From contig NW_025944986.1 in NCBI RefSeq assembly GCF_000764305.2, positions 62,001 to 126,000 on the forward strand: DNA of 64,000 bases. The letters are read 5' to 3'. How positions within the stretch are numbered: position 1 is the stretch's first letter; every line of letters begins with the position of its first letter. This DNA comes from Hyalella azteca (Eukaryota > Arthropoda > Malacostraca > Amphipoda > Hyalellidae). The translations under genes were made by a program, and so were the position numbers. The notes beneath the pieces are model-generated. The model saw only the letters and a list, made by a program, of their open reading frames with translations. It was not told where the DNA came from and made no database searches. Positions 21,560 to 33,190 of the stretch are shown here, in pieces.

Positions 21560-21781
21560 CTGCCGAAGACCACCACTGCCTTGGATGTAATGGACTATCA
21601 TGACTCCTGCTCTCCGGAACGTAGCCTTCAACACTTCTGGGCAATCATATAAGCAGCCGAAAGGGGTCGCCTGCCGAAGACCACCACTGCCCTGGATGTA
21701 ATGGACTATCACGACTCCTGCCCTCCGGAACGTAGCCTTCAACACTTCTGGAAAATCATATAGGCAGCCAAAAGCCACCAG
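21560..21781. repeat. 111-bp tandem duplication, two copies
   Basis: Two copies of a unit starting CTGCCGAAGACCACCACTGCC, 111 bases apart and about 93% alike. The minus strand is open across both (a 37-residue repeat ending IVHYIQGSGGLRQ). No known family is recognised and the frame simply follows the period of three. Probably non-coding. Confidence 0.7.
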
Positions 21782-22199
21782 ACAGAACGAATCAATTGAA
21801 TTAGACCAATCAGCCCTCAGGAGAAACAGCCGGCGATCGAACGGCCTAGCATCGTCCGCCGCACCGCGAAAAAATTCTACATCACTCGGACGTAGCGCGC
21901 CGGAGCCTTGCAGCGAATGTGATATCCGCCACCAAGCCGTCCGTATCTAGGCAGTGCGTCGAACCAGCCCTCGGTCGAACGCCCGCAATTCACGGCTGAT
22001 TGGTGGATGTCCGGAAAGATCCAAGGCGTTCGATTCAGGGCTTATTGGTGTACAAAATTTGTGGTGCACGGCTGCGCTCCCGTTGAGCCGTGTGCGGGCA
22101 TTCGCTGCGGGCGTCAGCGACGACCAAGCTGTGTCAGAGTTTGTCAGCCTCTGAACGTGCGTAAAGGGACCATAAGAACGACTTCCGATTATTACTGGC

Positions 22200-24929
22200 G
22201 CATTTTGAATCTATTCTTCGATTTCGTCACATCTCGCTTGAAAAATATGAATTGAGAGCAGCGTCAGAGAACAAAGTTGGAAGTGAAGAAATGATGAAGT
22301 TGCAGATAGTAGTGGTAAATGAGGAGTTGATGCAGTAAAGGAAAAGAAGAAAAAGAGCGATGTTCCTCCACCTGCATTGGTCAAATGAGGAAACGATTCT
22401 AAGAAAATTTTTGTGAAGGGGGAAGGCGCTCCAATGAGAAATCTGCCCTGTATTATACCAATGCAATTGTGAGCAAATTTATGACCAAGCTTAACGCTTA
22501 ATCAAAAATATGATGAAAGAACCAACCCACAGCTTCTCTATTTCTGTTCCAGGCAATGTAACAAGCCAGTGTCGAAGTTTCTTAGAAGCCTTATCGAACT
22601 GAAATCTGGCGAGCAGGAGCTACCAGACAAAGTCGCAGCGATGGAAAGCAGGTAATCTATTCGGGTAGTAAGATAAAAGAAATAACGAGCAACGCGTCTG
22701 AATGCAGCCACTTCAGGTGGATAACAAAATGCCAGTATTAACCGAGCCTCATCACACTGGGCAACAGAGAAGAGCGGCGTGCCACAAGGAAACGTCCTCG
22801 GCGTTAGGCCAAAACCGGGCATATTCTTCAACGCCCTTGATGAAGCTACATCAACGCATCACATCATTTCCATCAAGTGTCGATTTCAAACCAAAATTGA
22901 TTTTATTACCAACTAAAATCTTCCATATCCGTTGCAAGGAGACCGTTCAAGCCGCACCTCGCTTCAGTCACCCTCGTTGTGAATATCACTTAAATGCAAA
23001 TTATCTGCGTCTGAATATAAATCATCTTCAGTCGTTTTTACTGTCTCGACTCCTACAACTTTACAAGAAAAGACAAATGAAAGAAATTAAAACAGGTTTT
23101 CATTTTTTTCACTTCCCAGCATTTCTTGCAAGTACATATTTTAGATAAAGTAGGATGGCAAGCAAGGGACCATACATAACATGCCCGAACAACTCCTAAC
23201 CTCGCGGCAGATTCGTCCAGAGAGCGCTATTGTAGCACCTCTGCAGAATGAGAACTCTCAATTTCATCGGGGGTATAGAGTGTAAAGATTGAACTGATAA
23301 TGCGGGAAAAAAGGTTTTCAAGACACTCAGAGGCTAGGGAGAGGCTGGAGTAAGGTGTGAGGCAAGTTTATTGTTTACAGGTACAGAGCTGGGGATGAAC
23401 TGACAAGGAGTAAAACGGGTATGACAAAGTTAACACAAGAATGAATTGTTTCTTAGGAGGTCTGATTCAAGAAGTCAGGCGGGATGTTGCTACATGAGTA
23501 ATGTGCAGCGGAAATTCTATCGGGAGAGGTGAAATTTGAATTTAAAATTAAAATTGTCGTATATGTATTGAAATTTTGATTAAGAAAATTTTAATTCTTT
23601 AAATATTCAGATCGGGAATTGAACGTGCGTTAAATGTATAAAATGGATTTGTAAGTTTCATTAATCAGAAATAATTACTTCATTATGATACGTTATGGCA
23701 GTATTCGGGATAACACAATTCTCAAATCTCTGGCATATCATCTATATCTGAGCAACTCGCACTTCGTTTGATAGAACGGTGAAAATAATAAAGTATGGTC
23801 AATTTCATATTCCGCATGAACGTCTTATTTATAGAGGTCATATTGAGAGTTTCGGTCTTAAAAGCTTGTGACGGTTCGACAGAGCATTAATTTTTACTCA
23901 TCATGTACACAGGACTACATGAGACAATAAATATGGAAGTATGATCATTTACTGGATGCACTAGTTCATGGGTATCCTCCAACACAAACTCGGTTGCATG
24001 AATTTGTATCGTTCAACTCTTCTGCGGAAGAATATTATTCAGATTCTTCATGAATTCCTAAGCTATCAGATAAAATTTCATCAATTAAGACATCTATCAA
24101 TAAAATGAAATTTCTGAGAATGATTTCACTAACTATCAGGTAAGAGAATTTAATGCCAGCTGCGTCCAACAAGCGTTTCATTTCCGTTATCCTTGAATAA
24201 CGCGATGCTTCCATCACAGACGATTTATCAGGCGATCATTATTTATCATTCATTTATCATCAACAGACGAGGTGCCGCACTCGTCTGTTGTTCTCATCAG
24301 ACCTGCTGACCGAGTCATCCCATGCTCGGAGATCTTGCTTTTTCATTGATATTTCTGTTTTAGTAGAGAATACGTCCATTAGTTAAAACAGCTCCCTGTT
24401 TGATGGTACTATCAATTGAAATGGCTCGGATAGGAAAACTTTTTTTTTCTCCTGCAACTTGGTCCATATATTTGCCCCAGAGTCTATGACAATTTCAACT
24501 CTCTGAAGCAGATCGATTAGAGATCTTGCAGCACTTAATTTTAAAAATGCACGGAGTTTCGTGGCTCCAGCCTTCTGATGAGACAAGTACGGCACCTCGG
24601 GTTCTCAAGGTAAAAAAAAAGGCGACTGGGTTTGGTCTAGCAAGTGATTAATGCGTATTTGAACGACATTTTATCAATATTTTGGGATGTTTGTTTTTTT
24701 GCTGTTGTACCACTTTTTATTTCATAAATATTTGGTGAATTTGAGATGAAAAAGAAGCAGAACGTGTGCACATGGCCGCCGCAATTCTGGCGTAGTGACC
24801 TGTGGTTGATTGAGTGGTACCTCGAAATAAACTCAGAATTCTGCCGTTGTTGCGGTCATGCTGCGATTAATCGAATTCTCTCTATATGCACTAAATTATT
24901 GGAACAGTGTAAAATAATCTAGTTCGTAA
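22200..24929. other. Intergenic stretch without recognised features
   Basis: AT-rich, with only short overlapping frames on both strands that show no family motifs. Confidence 0.5.
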
Positions 24930-27060
24930 TGCCGATTAATATATTTTTGTAGCAAATCAAATACTGTTCATAATCAATTTACTGGGGAGCTTGAATAGTC
25001 CAGTGAACTGGATATTGTTGTTAATGAAGCCTGGATGGTGATTAGTGCGACGCAGACGACACGTTGGGACAAAAGTGGTGAACATGCGTCGTTGCGGATG
25101 CGTAGTTACGGGCTAGGCTTGGTAGTCAGGGTTGAAGAACGTATTGACATTGATTGGTAATGTTAATGATAGCCTATTGCTATTGATATGAAATAATCGA
25201 TAAAAATTTTAATAAATGAGAGACATATTTGTTTGATTAACTTTTAGCGCAGCTATTTAAGTGCTACAACGTCTTCCGGGCCACGGAGTGAAATCAATGT
25301 CGTCACATCGGGAAGTTGCTACGCTAGAGTAGGTGATCTTTGTAAGGTGATAATGTGCCAGCGCGAAATTTTGGGCAAAGGGCGGGGTTTAGGTGGCCGA
25401 TGAAAGGTATGCGGTCGTCTAGAGCTAATTGGCTACGGCAGATCGCTAGCAGTTCTTTTTCCTCACTTCTCGTTGAGAGATGCCTACGTACAAGTATCCT
25501 CGTGCGGTGACAGCTAAGTAATATACTACATCTGTGTCCCCGCATTCTGTTCACAACGCCTTAATCGGAACTGTTTTCGGTTTTGTACTCCATAAAGAGC
25601 ATGCGCGTTTTACACTATTTTTTTTGGTGGCACATGTATATCCACAACTAGGAGTCTTATCAAGAAATGCTGGGCATGCCTATCAGTGGGAAAATAAGTT
25701 CTCCCTCTGTTTGTGGGAGATTATTTATTTAATAATGACAATATTGTTTGTTAATGCCACAGACTGTAATTAAATAAATGGAAAATTAAATTAATTGCAT
25801 ACTTTATTAATTAAATATTTAATCGTAATTATATGCTGAAAAATTCCGAGTGTCATCTCATCTGTGATTAGAGTAGAAGTGAAGCTACTTAGTGAAGAAA
25901 TCCTATAGGAACCGCAGCCAAGCCTCGAGGCTCTCACTATGCCTCTTACGGCTACGTCAATGTCTTCTTCTCTAGGCGAACTTCTGCCACTTTTCCACAT
26001 TCTAACATTTCCAAAAGTCATCGCTACTACGACATCAAGCAAGCAAGGAATCGTCTAGTTAGTATCATGACGATTTCTTGGCAAATCTTGTATTTTACTT
26101 TAGATTTTTGAATCGAGTCTGGCAGCGTAAATCATCAAACTTTCCAACGTTTCGAAATAACTTTTTTCGAGCTTCTGAGAGACAATCATCACATATAATA
26201 CTAAGAGAAAGGAAATAATTAGGTATAAATTTCATCGTGTAATACGTATTATGTAATGCCCAACTGACAATGAAAAGTACGAAAGCCGGAAAGTCCCTAG
26301 ATTTATACAAATTCAGGAATACAGCGAATCAACATTTAGGTATTAGCCGATATCGTATCATCATTTGGACAGTACTTCGCTTGACAATGCCCGCTTAATC
26401 GCCATAATTAATCACATATTCGTTAACGCTTCTATAATCTACTTACACCAAACAAGTCCAGTACATAAGTCCAGAACTAAGCCTATAATAAAAAAGGTTT
26501 CACCCTCAACACTCCTTACAATGAACTGCAGTGGAGCCCTTAGCTGGGGGTGTCGCATATGAGCAATATAATAATAATAATAATGTGATATATAATAATG
26601 CATAATATGAGCAACACCAGACGTAAGATAGCATCGTTATATTGAAAATAATGAAGGATGAACGCTCGCCCAGATCAAGTCAGCTGATTCAAAAATTCAA
26701 AATTTTCGATGCATGTTCCTTCCTTATTTTATTATATCATTAATTTCATTCAATCGCGCTGCGTCACAGAAATCTTACAGAATTTATTCCCAGGAGACCT
26801 GCATTAATTCAGTTCTTTTTAGCGCATTTTCTCATTTATGGAAAAAATGCACTATTGTGCTCGCCATGTCCGTCCGTCTGTCCGTCCGTCTGTGACCTCA
26901 AGTTTTCGTCGACGAGAAAATGCGCTCTCTGTCACTCACTGCAGTGAGTACTGAGTTATATTTTTTTATCTATCTCCACCAAGCCATCAGGCTCAATTCG
27001 TATAGCAATCAACATTTTCTCTTGGTCGACTTTGTACTCGGATCATATCAGCTTTTTGGT
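24930..27060 (+). repeat. Dispersed repeat R1, copy 1
   Basis: Blocks 24940-25200, 25850-26530 and 26595-27060 match 31665-31905, 32085-32780 and 32790-33130 in the same order and strand. Shared landmarks are AACATGCGTCGTTGC.GATGCG, GCCAAGCCTCGAGGCT and CAACATTTTCTC.TGGTCGAC. Copy 1 has about 450 extra bases after 25240 and a MITE insertion at 26815-26957. A short frame (NARLIAII.H.F.NA.IIYL) is shared by both copies, but each lies in a degraded context. The element class is unknown. Confidence 0.75.
26815..26957. mobile_element. MITE-like element, copy 2, inserted in R1 copy 1
   Basis: It is the counterpart of 7968-8117 in opposite orientation. The paralogous R1 copy at about 33035 reads straight from GCATTAATTCAGTTC into TTATCTCTCTCC without it, which is an empty-site comparison. 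GCGCATTTTCTC (26822-26833) and GAGAAAATGCGC (26914-26925) form an inverted pair. Confidence 0.75.
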
Positions 27061-27179
27061 TCCCAAATTCTAAATTATTTTAATTTATTGATAATCGATT
27101 GTATACTAAAAATTATAATTCAGGAATTTCCTTCTTCAGCAGGACAAACGAGGACCTTAGGCAGGATTTTCTATCAAAA

Positions 27180-27480
27180 GCAGAACAAAGGAGGCTAACA
27201 AACAGGATCATAAGCAGGATCTCCTATCATAAGCAGAACAAAGCTGTATCATAAGCAGGATCTCCTATCATAAGCAGAACAAAGCTGTATCATAAGCAGG
27301 ACCTCCTATCAAAAGCAGAACAAAGCAGGATCTTAAGCAAGATCTTCAATCAAAGAAGAAGAAGGTAGGATCATTAGCAGGATCTACCATAAGCAGAACA
27401 AAGCTGTATCGTAAGCAGGATTTCTTATCATAAGCAGAATAAAGTTGGATCACAAGAAGGATCTATTATTATAAGCAGGT
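27180..27480. repeat. Tandem repeat of CATAAGCAGGATCTCCTAT units
   Basis: About seven imperfect units of roughly 40 bases alternate ATAAGCAGGATCTCCTATC with ATAAGCAGAACAAAGCTGT. The array lies between R1 copy 1 and R2 copy 1. Confidence 0.8.
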
Positions 27481-27489
27481 TTTTCACCA

Positions 27490-28405
27490 GCAACCAGCAT
27501 TTTTTTCATACTCCTTTCCGTGCGTAAGCCTGCTAATGGGCAGAGTGGATTAAGGGATTATATTTTAAAAGCCAAAGGTACAAATCCCCTTCATGGGAAT
27601 TAACCAGCGAGCTAATGAGAAGTAAGCAACCAATACAATCGCTCTACGCCGTATTTAAAACAGCCCAACAGCTTTATCCCATGCCGTCTAACCTCACGAT
27701 TTTCGGTAAGAAACTCCCCACGCCACAGCGCTGTTGGTGCACAGCCAGCACTGCAGCCCGTCCGTTCGTCGCAGCTGTTATTCCCCCAGCATAACTCTAC
27801 CTCTACGCTTACCCCGTCTCCCCGCCTTTTTGCACCGACTGTCGGACGCCTTTTCATAGTTTCTGCTCACTTGACTGCATTACGCTATGAAAAGAGGATC
27901 TATACAAGTTGTAACCTAACCTAACCTAATTCGGTCAAGCATTAAATGTCTGCGAGAAAAGCCTCCAGTTAGCCATGTGATAATGGTGGAGAGTCGGGGT
28001 AAGTGTGGGGGGAAGAAGATGCTGGGGGATAGTAAGGCAGGGAAACAGTGACGAGGGGTTAACGTCTTGCGGAGTAAGTAAGGTGGTGACGCATTACCGT
28101 TTGGTACAGTTCACATTTGCGACAATGCAGTGTGGTCAGCGGACACTTAGGATAACAGCATGTGTAAGAAGTGATGGTATGGGTTATAAAGCATTGGAGA
28201 ACAACGTATTGACCGTTAAATATGTGGAGTAGCAGCTTGTGTGCTGAAACAGTGTTGGTTTAAAGTTCGTGTGATGAGACAGGTCAATTGACTACAGCTG
28301 CTTAGGTGCCAGGATGACAATAGGTCAATAGCTATAGCTTTTAGATGGTTGATGTTGGCTCCAGGGCTGATTTGAGCGTTAATTTGCTGGTCTACGGCTG
28401 TACAT
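27490..28405 (+). repeat. Dispersed repeat R2, copy 1, with CCTAA run
   Basis: It matches 30830-31605 along its whole length, diverged: TCCGTGCG.AAGC.TGCT, CCCCTTCATGG, AACCAGCGAGC.AATGAG, then an AACCTAACCTAACCTAA run near 27914, then GTAAGTGTGG.GGAAGA.GATGCTG and AGAAGTGATGGTATGGG. It contains no intact coding frame. The 5' half is C-rich and the 3' half G-rich. Confidence 0.75.
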
Positions 28406-28860
28406 CCTGTACCTGTTCACTAACGCCGGGTGCGCAGCCGTAGACCAGCAAATTAATGCTCAAAACCAACACTGCTTCAGCACACAAGCTGCTACTCCAC
28501 ATAGTTAACGGTCAATAAGTTGTTCTCCAATGCTCTATAAGTATAACCCATACCATCACTTTTACACATGCTGTTATCCTAAGTGTCCGCTGACCACACT
28601 GCATTGTCGCAAATGTGAACTGTACCAAACGGTAATGCGTCATCACCTTACTTACTCCGCAAGACGTTAACCCCGCGTCACTGTTTCCCTGCCTTACTGT
28701 CCCCCAGCATCTTCTTCCCCCCACACTTACCCCGACTCTCCACCATTATCGCATGACTAACTGGAGGCTTTTCTCGCAGACCTTTGATGCTTATCCGAAT
28801 TAGGTTAGGTTAAGTTAGGTAAGGTTAGTTTACAACTCCTATAGATCCTCTTTTCTAACG
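27888..28860. repeat. Large inverted repeat (arms of about 430-510 bases)
   Basis: Left arm 27888-28404 and right arm 28430-28860 are reverse complements with only scattered mismatches, from AAGAGGATCTATA at the outside to AATTTGCTGGTCTACGGCTG at the centre. The right arm lacks about 110 bases that the left arm has between 28260 and 28370. The 25-base centre is unique. The two arms produce mirror-image short frames at 28005-28232 (+) and 28512-28724 (-), which are not genes. The high arm identity suggests a recent origin. Confidence 0.9.
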
Positions 28861-29700
28861 CCACAGGCTGCTGCGGAGTTAGACGAGGAGGATAGAAACC
28901 GCTGACTTGGCTGACTTGGACTTGCGGTGGGTTCCTCTGCCTGGCCAACGTTGCCTGGGGTGGAAATCAGAAATGACAGGCAGGAAGAAAATTGTGCTAA
29001 ACTTTTCGGGGATATTGTTTTAAATGAAGTTGGCCATAGAGATAATATATTATGTACAGGTTATATAAAGAAATCTGTCGTGTGGCCCAAGTGGGCTGAG
29101 GACTGGTAAGATAATAGCATTTCTGTAAATCATTATTGATAACAAATTGCTAGTCTCACATTATAGGAACCGAAATACGACTGCCAAGAAGTAGCTATTT
29201 TTGCTAAATGATTCCATAGTCATGATTTATGTTCAAATTGCGTGCCTAGTAATATAGTGTCGCATTACCTTGTCCCACCACAAGTCGAGCATGAAATACG
29301 AATAAATTTTACATCTACAATAAAATAGGATGAATTGTAAGATACTTTTAGCCATGAACATTTTTTCAGAATTTTGGATATTGAAGGAGCAAATCGCAGC
29401 GTATCATCATTTTTTCATAAGCTTCAAAAAATTTAGAAAAACGTCCATTATGGTTTCAAATAATGGTGACTGTGTTAAATTTTATGCGTAATAAAAGGAG
29501 ATGGCTTCAACATACTACAATATGATCAAGATACTTATATAAATTTAAGAGATATTGATTCATCAGTTTTTTTAAATAAAATGCAGAAAGAGCCCCAATG
29601 TTGTTGTTTTAGCAATCAACGACTCTTATTTAATTCACATTTTAATTTTCGACATTGGCAAGGGGTGATGATAAGTATGGGCTTAAAAAGATTAATAAAT
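28861..29700. other. Intergenic stretch between the inverted repeat and the TRIM-like gene
   Basis: No recognised coding or repeat feature. It should contain the end of the downstream TRIM-like transcript at its right edge. Confidence 0.5.
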
Positions 29701-29722
29701 AATATTTCACGATTATCAAACA

Positions 29723-29728
29723 TTTATT
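29723..29728 (-). terminator. Poly(A) signal of the TRIM-like gene
   Basis: AATAAA on the minus strand, about 160 bases beyond the stop codon. Confidence 0.55.
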
Positions 29729-29886
29729 AACATTCTTCGTGTCGATACGATAGATCACTACAGGGAATTAAGGCGCATTTCTGCAATCAATAAGTAAATG
29801 TACTTCGCTTCTATCACATTTCCCGTTTATCCATTTATGTCCCGTAAAACACATTACGAACACGGAAAGGGAGAGGACCACGGATG

Positions 29887-30600
29887 TCACGCCAAGTTAT
29901 TGCACTTTACTTCGCATTTGCGGCTTGCTGCATCCAACTTCGCTTTGAATTCTGGTAGCTCTGAAATTCCCACAGGTTTCGATTTAAGACGACTGAGAAT
30001 TTCCTCGTACTTGCGTCTCTTGTTCTCATCCTTTTCTGTGACTGAACCGTCCCAGGCCTGGAGGTCTTGTTCAATAGTCTTTTTCTGGTCCTGCAGCGAA
30101 TCTTTCCACTTTTTCAAATCAGTATTCAGGTTCATGAGTTCATCAATCCAACTCAACATGTCATTAACTGGTTCAAGTTTGCCGCTAATCTTAGTCCGTA
30201 CTACGGCTCTAGCGTCAACAGCTTCAACTCCCTGAAGCAAGTCTTCCACCAACTCTACTGCGTGTTTGGCGTGTGTCGTCTTGAAGCACCTGAAGCACAC
30301 GAGTTCCATGCAGTCAACACACAGGTAATCCAGCGTTTTCTGATGCTGAGGGCACGACCTCCCTGCCTGGGATCTCGAAGCCCGTTGAGGTTTGTTCTCA
30401 GAGGGAATCAACGCATAAACAACTGACATATCATCTACAGGTTGGAATGTTACTTTCTTGCATTTAGGGCACTTTGTGGTGGACCCGAAATCATTTGGTA
30501 AGCTCGAGATGCATAAGAAGCAAAACATGTGGCCGCATGCCAGGCAGAGCGGCTTGTGGTTGCCCGAGTCGTATTCTTCGAAACAAACTTCACACTCCAT
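29887..30600 (-). CDS. TRIM-like RING / B-box / coiled-coil protein (predicted E3 ubiquitin ligase)
   Basis: The product is 237 residues from one uninterrupted exon. A C3HC4 RING lies at residues 3-47: C3, C6, C22, H24, C27, C30, C44, C47, with the typical CGHMFC core. A complete B-box type 2 follows at 83-113: C83, H86, C94, C97, C102, C105, H110, H113. Residues about 125-235 are charged and heptad-like, predicted coiled coil. No C-terminal PRY-SPRY, NHL or filamin domain follows, so it is a short TRIM-like form. RING/B-box proteins usually ubiquitinate partners bound through the missing domain, so the substrate is unknown. An acceptor (TTTCGTCTAG, about 30630) just upstream suggests a spliced 5' UTR. 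The frame is intact and all zinc ligands are present, so it is probably functional. The gene sits between outward-facing R2 repeats. Confidence 0.85.
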   Translation of the reverse strand: MECEVCFEEYDSGNHKPLCLACGHMFCFLCISSLPNDFGSTTKCPKCKKVTFQPVDDMSVVYALIPSENKPQRASRSQAGRSCPQHQKTLDYLCVDCMELVCFRCFKTTHAKHAVELVEDLLQGVEAVDARAVVRTKISGKLEPVNDMLSWIDELMNLNTDLKKWKDSLQDQKKTIEQDLQAWDGSVTEKDENKRRKYEEILSRLKSKPVGISELPEFKAKLDAASRKCEVKCNNLA

Positions 30601-30829
30601 CGTTGCTGGGGCCGTGTTGAGATTCCTAGACGAAAGTGAAATTGTGATGTTTTATCAACGTTTAGATTCACTTCAGCGAGAGACTCTAAAATAAATTCAT
30701 TGATTCACCATCTGCTGGAAAATCTGCGTGTGAACGATATTTTATATGAGGCCAGTATGCAAGAAATTGTTGCTCACACAGACTGGCAATGGCTGCATTC
30801 CGACCAACTGGGACGACTGAAATAGCCCA

Positions 30830-31605
30830 TCATTGCCCAATACCAGCATAATTTTCATACTTCTCTCCGTGCGCAAGCATGCTGCAGAGCAAATTAGCCA
30901 ACATGATTACTTGCTGAAAGCCACAGGGACCAAACCCCTTCATGGATGTAAACCAGCGAGCCAATGAGCTGCAAGCCGCCAAAACAATGGTCGTAACCCA
31001 CACGCTAAACCCCAAAATATTTCTATTCCATGCAGCCTAGCCCCTTCCCCACCTTCGATAAAGAACGCCCTGCGACACAGTGCTAAAGTGGCTAAACCCA
31101 CAGTGCTTCTAAACCACCACGCTTACCCCCTGCTCCCCCTCCTTTCGGTACCAGCTTGCGGAAGAATTCTAACCAAACCTAACCTAACCTAACCCTTTCG
31201 CGGAAAGGAGGAGAGAAGGGCGTAAGTGTGGAGGAAGATGATGCTGGTGAGCGTCAGGGCAGGGCTTACGCCTGCGAAGTGGGTAAGGTGATGCGACAGT
31301 CCGGTACGGGGCCGTTCCCATTTACGGCAGTCTGGTGCGGTCTGCGGACCCTGTGGCTTACGGCATTTGTAAGAAGTGATGGTATGGGCTTAAATCATTG
31401 GTGTAGGAGCTATTGGGCGTAATCCGTTTGGAGTAACAGCTTCTGGGCTGAGGCATTGCTTGTTTCAAGCTGGTGTGGCGAGATGAGGCAAGTAAGAACA
31501 GCTGCATAGGATTTAGGCTGACTATTTCTATTGCATGTAGAGGGTCTGTATTGGCTCTTGGGCTGATTTAAGAGTCAAATTTTTGGGCTACGGCAGCGCT
31601 CCCGA
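30830..31605 (+). repeat. Dispersed repeat R2, copy 2, with CCTAA run
   Basis: Diverged counterpart of 27490-28405. An AACCTAACCTAACCTAACC run at about 31175-31193 sits at the same internal place as in copy 1. It ends ACGGCAGCGCTCCCG. R1 copy 2 follows about 50 bases later. Confidence 0.75.
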
Positions 31606-31654
31606 CCAACTTAGGTATCCATGCAACCAATGAATATTGACGATATAGAAATAA

Positions 31655-33190
31655 ATTTTGATATGTAGCAAATTCAATTACATTCATTATTCATTTAGTC
31701 ACGAGTTTATCCAGTGAATTGGATATCGTTGCCAGTGAGACGTAGTGAAAAGTGTGACGTGGACGATATGTCGGCATAAAAGCGAACATGCGTCGTTGCT
31801 GATGCGTAGTTACGGGCTCAGACTTGGTAACCGAACGTGCGGTCATTGAAATCTAACGTTATTGGTAGCCTTATCACTGTAAAATATTTAGACATAATTT
31901 AAATAAAACGAGCTATACATTTGTTTATTACCATCGAGATGGTAATTGTGTTACTTAAGTAAGGTAGCGGAGCGCCTCGGTATGAGGACTACAAATACAT
32001 GTATAAATCTTCATTGGTAAGTACACTGCCAGAAACGAGCGACACAGCGGAGCTGTGGCCTGAATCATCTGCCTGGCGTAAAGTGATCCTACTTGGTGAA
32101 GAAATAACATAGGAACCAGCCAAGCCTCGAGGCTGTCACAAACACACAATGCCTCTTAAGGCTACTTCAATGGCTCCTTATCTAGGCGAACTTCTGCCGC
32201 TTTTTCCACATTCTAACGTTTCCACAAGTCATCGGTGCTACGACATCAAGCAAGGAATCGTCTAGTATCTTGACGATTTCTTGGCAAATCTTGTATTTTA
32301 CTTTAGCTTTTTGAATCGTGTTTGGCAGCGTATATCATCAAACGGCCCAGTGGGGGCGAAATAACTTTTTTCGAGCTTCTGGGAGACAAGCATCAAATAA
32401 AATACCAAGAGAAAGGAAAGAAATAAAAATGAATTTCATCATGTGATACGTATTGAGCATTACTCAACTGACGGTGAACATTACGAAAACCCGAATAGAT
32501 ATGTGCATATGTCCCTAGATTCGTACAAACGCACGAGTACTGCAACTCAATACTGGGTCATGCCGAAACCGTTACATAATTTGGACAGTGTTTCGATTGA
32601 CAATGCCCGATTAATCGCCATTATTTATCACGTATTCCTTAACGCTTTCATAATCTACTTACACCAAACAAGTCCCGTACATAAGTCCAGTGAACTATAA
32701 GCCTATAATCAAAAACCTTTCGCCCCAAAACTCCTTACAATGTACTGCAGTGGAGCCCTTAGCTGTGGGATGTCACTGTCATTTGAGCAATACACGTCTC
32801 ATCTATGATAGCATCGTTATCAAATCTTGACGTAAGATTGCATCGTTATCTTAACGTTATATAGAGAATAGTTAAGGATGAACGCTGGCCCTGGCGAAAT
32901 CACCTGATTGATAAATAAAAATTTTTCGACGCCATGTTCCATTCTAATATTATTATATCATTAATTTCATTCAATCACGCCGCGTCACATAAATCTTACA
33001 GAATATGTTCCCATGAGACCTGCATTAATTCAGTTCATTATTTTATCTCTCTCCTCCTCATCTTCAGGCACAATTCGTGTAGCAATCAACATTTTCTCCT
33101 GGTCGACGTGGTATTCGTATTATATCAGCTAATCCTACATATTATTTTATATCAGCTCATGCTAATTTTTCTCGTTCAGTAGTTCATCCT
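31655..33190 (+). repeat. Dispersed repeat R1, copy 2
   Basis: Counterpart of 24930-27060. It lacks the MITE and the long extra segment of copy 1. The frame at 32443-32700 covers the shared NARLIAII...IIYLHQTSPVHKS text but has no known homology and is not called a gene. Confidence 0.7.

Noticed and set aside
21503..21778. 91-residue minus frame with a 37-residue repeat
   Set aside because: It follows a 111-base DNA duplication and has no homologue I recognise; coding use is unsupported.
27180..27480. CRISPR-like array
   Set aside because: Repeats are imperfect and contiguous with no unique spacers, and the genome is eukaryotic.
28005..28724. Matching small proteins on opposite strands (MGGRRCWG...)
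   Set aside because: They arise from the two arms of the inverted repeat; the related copy at 31228-31422 does not conserve the frame.
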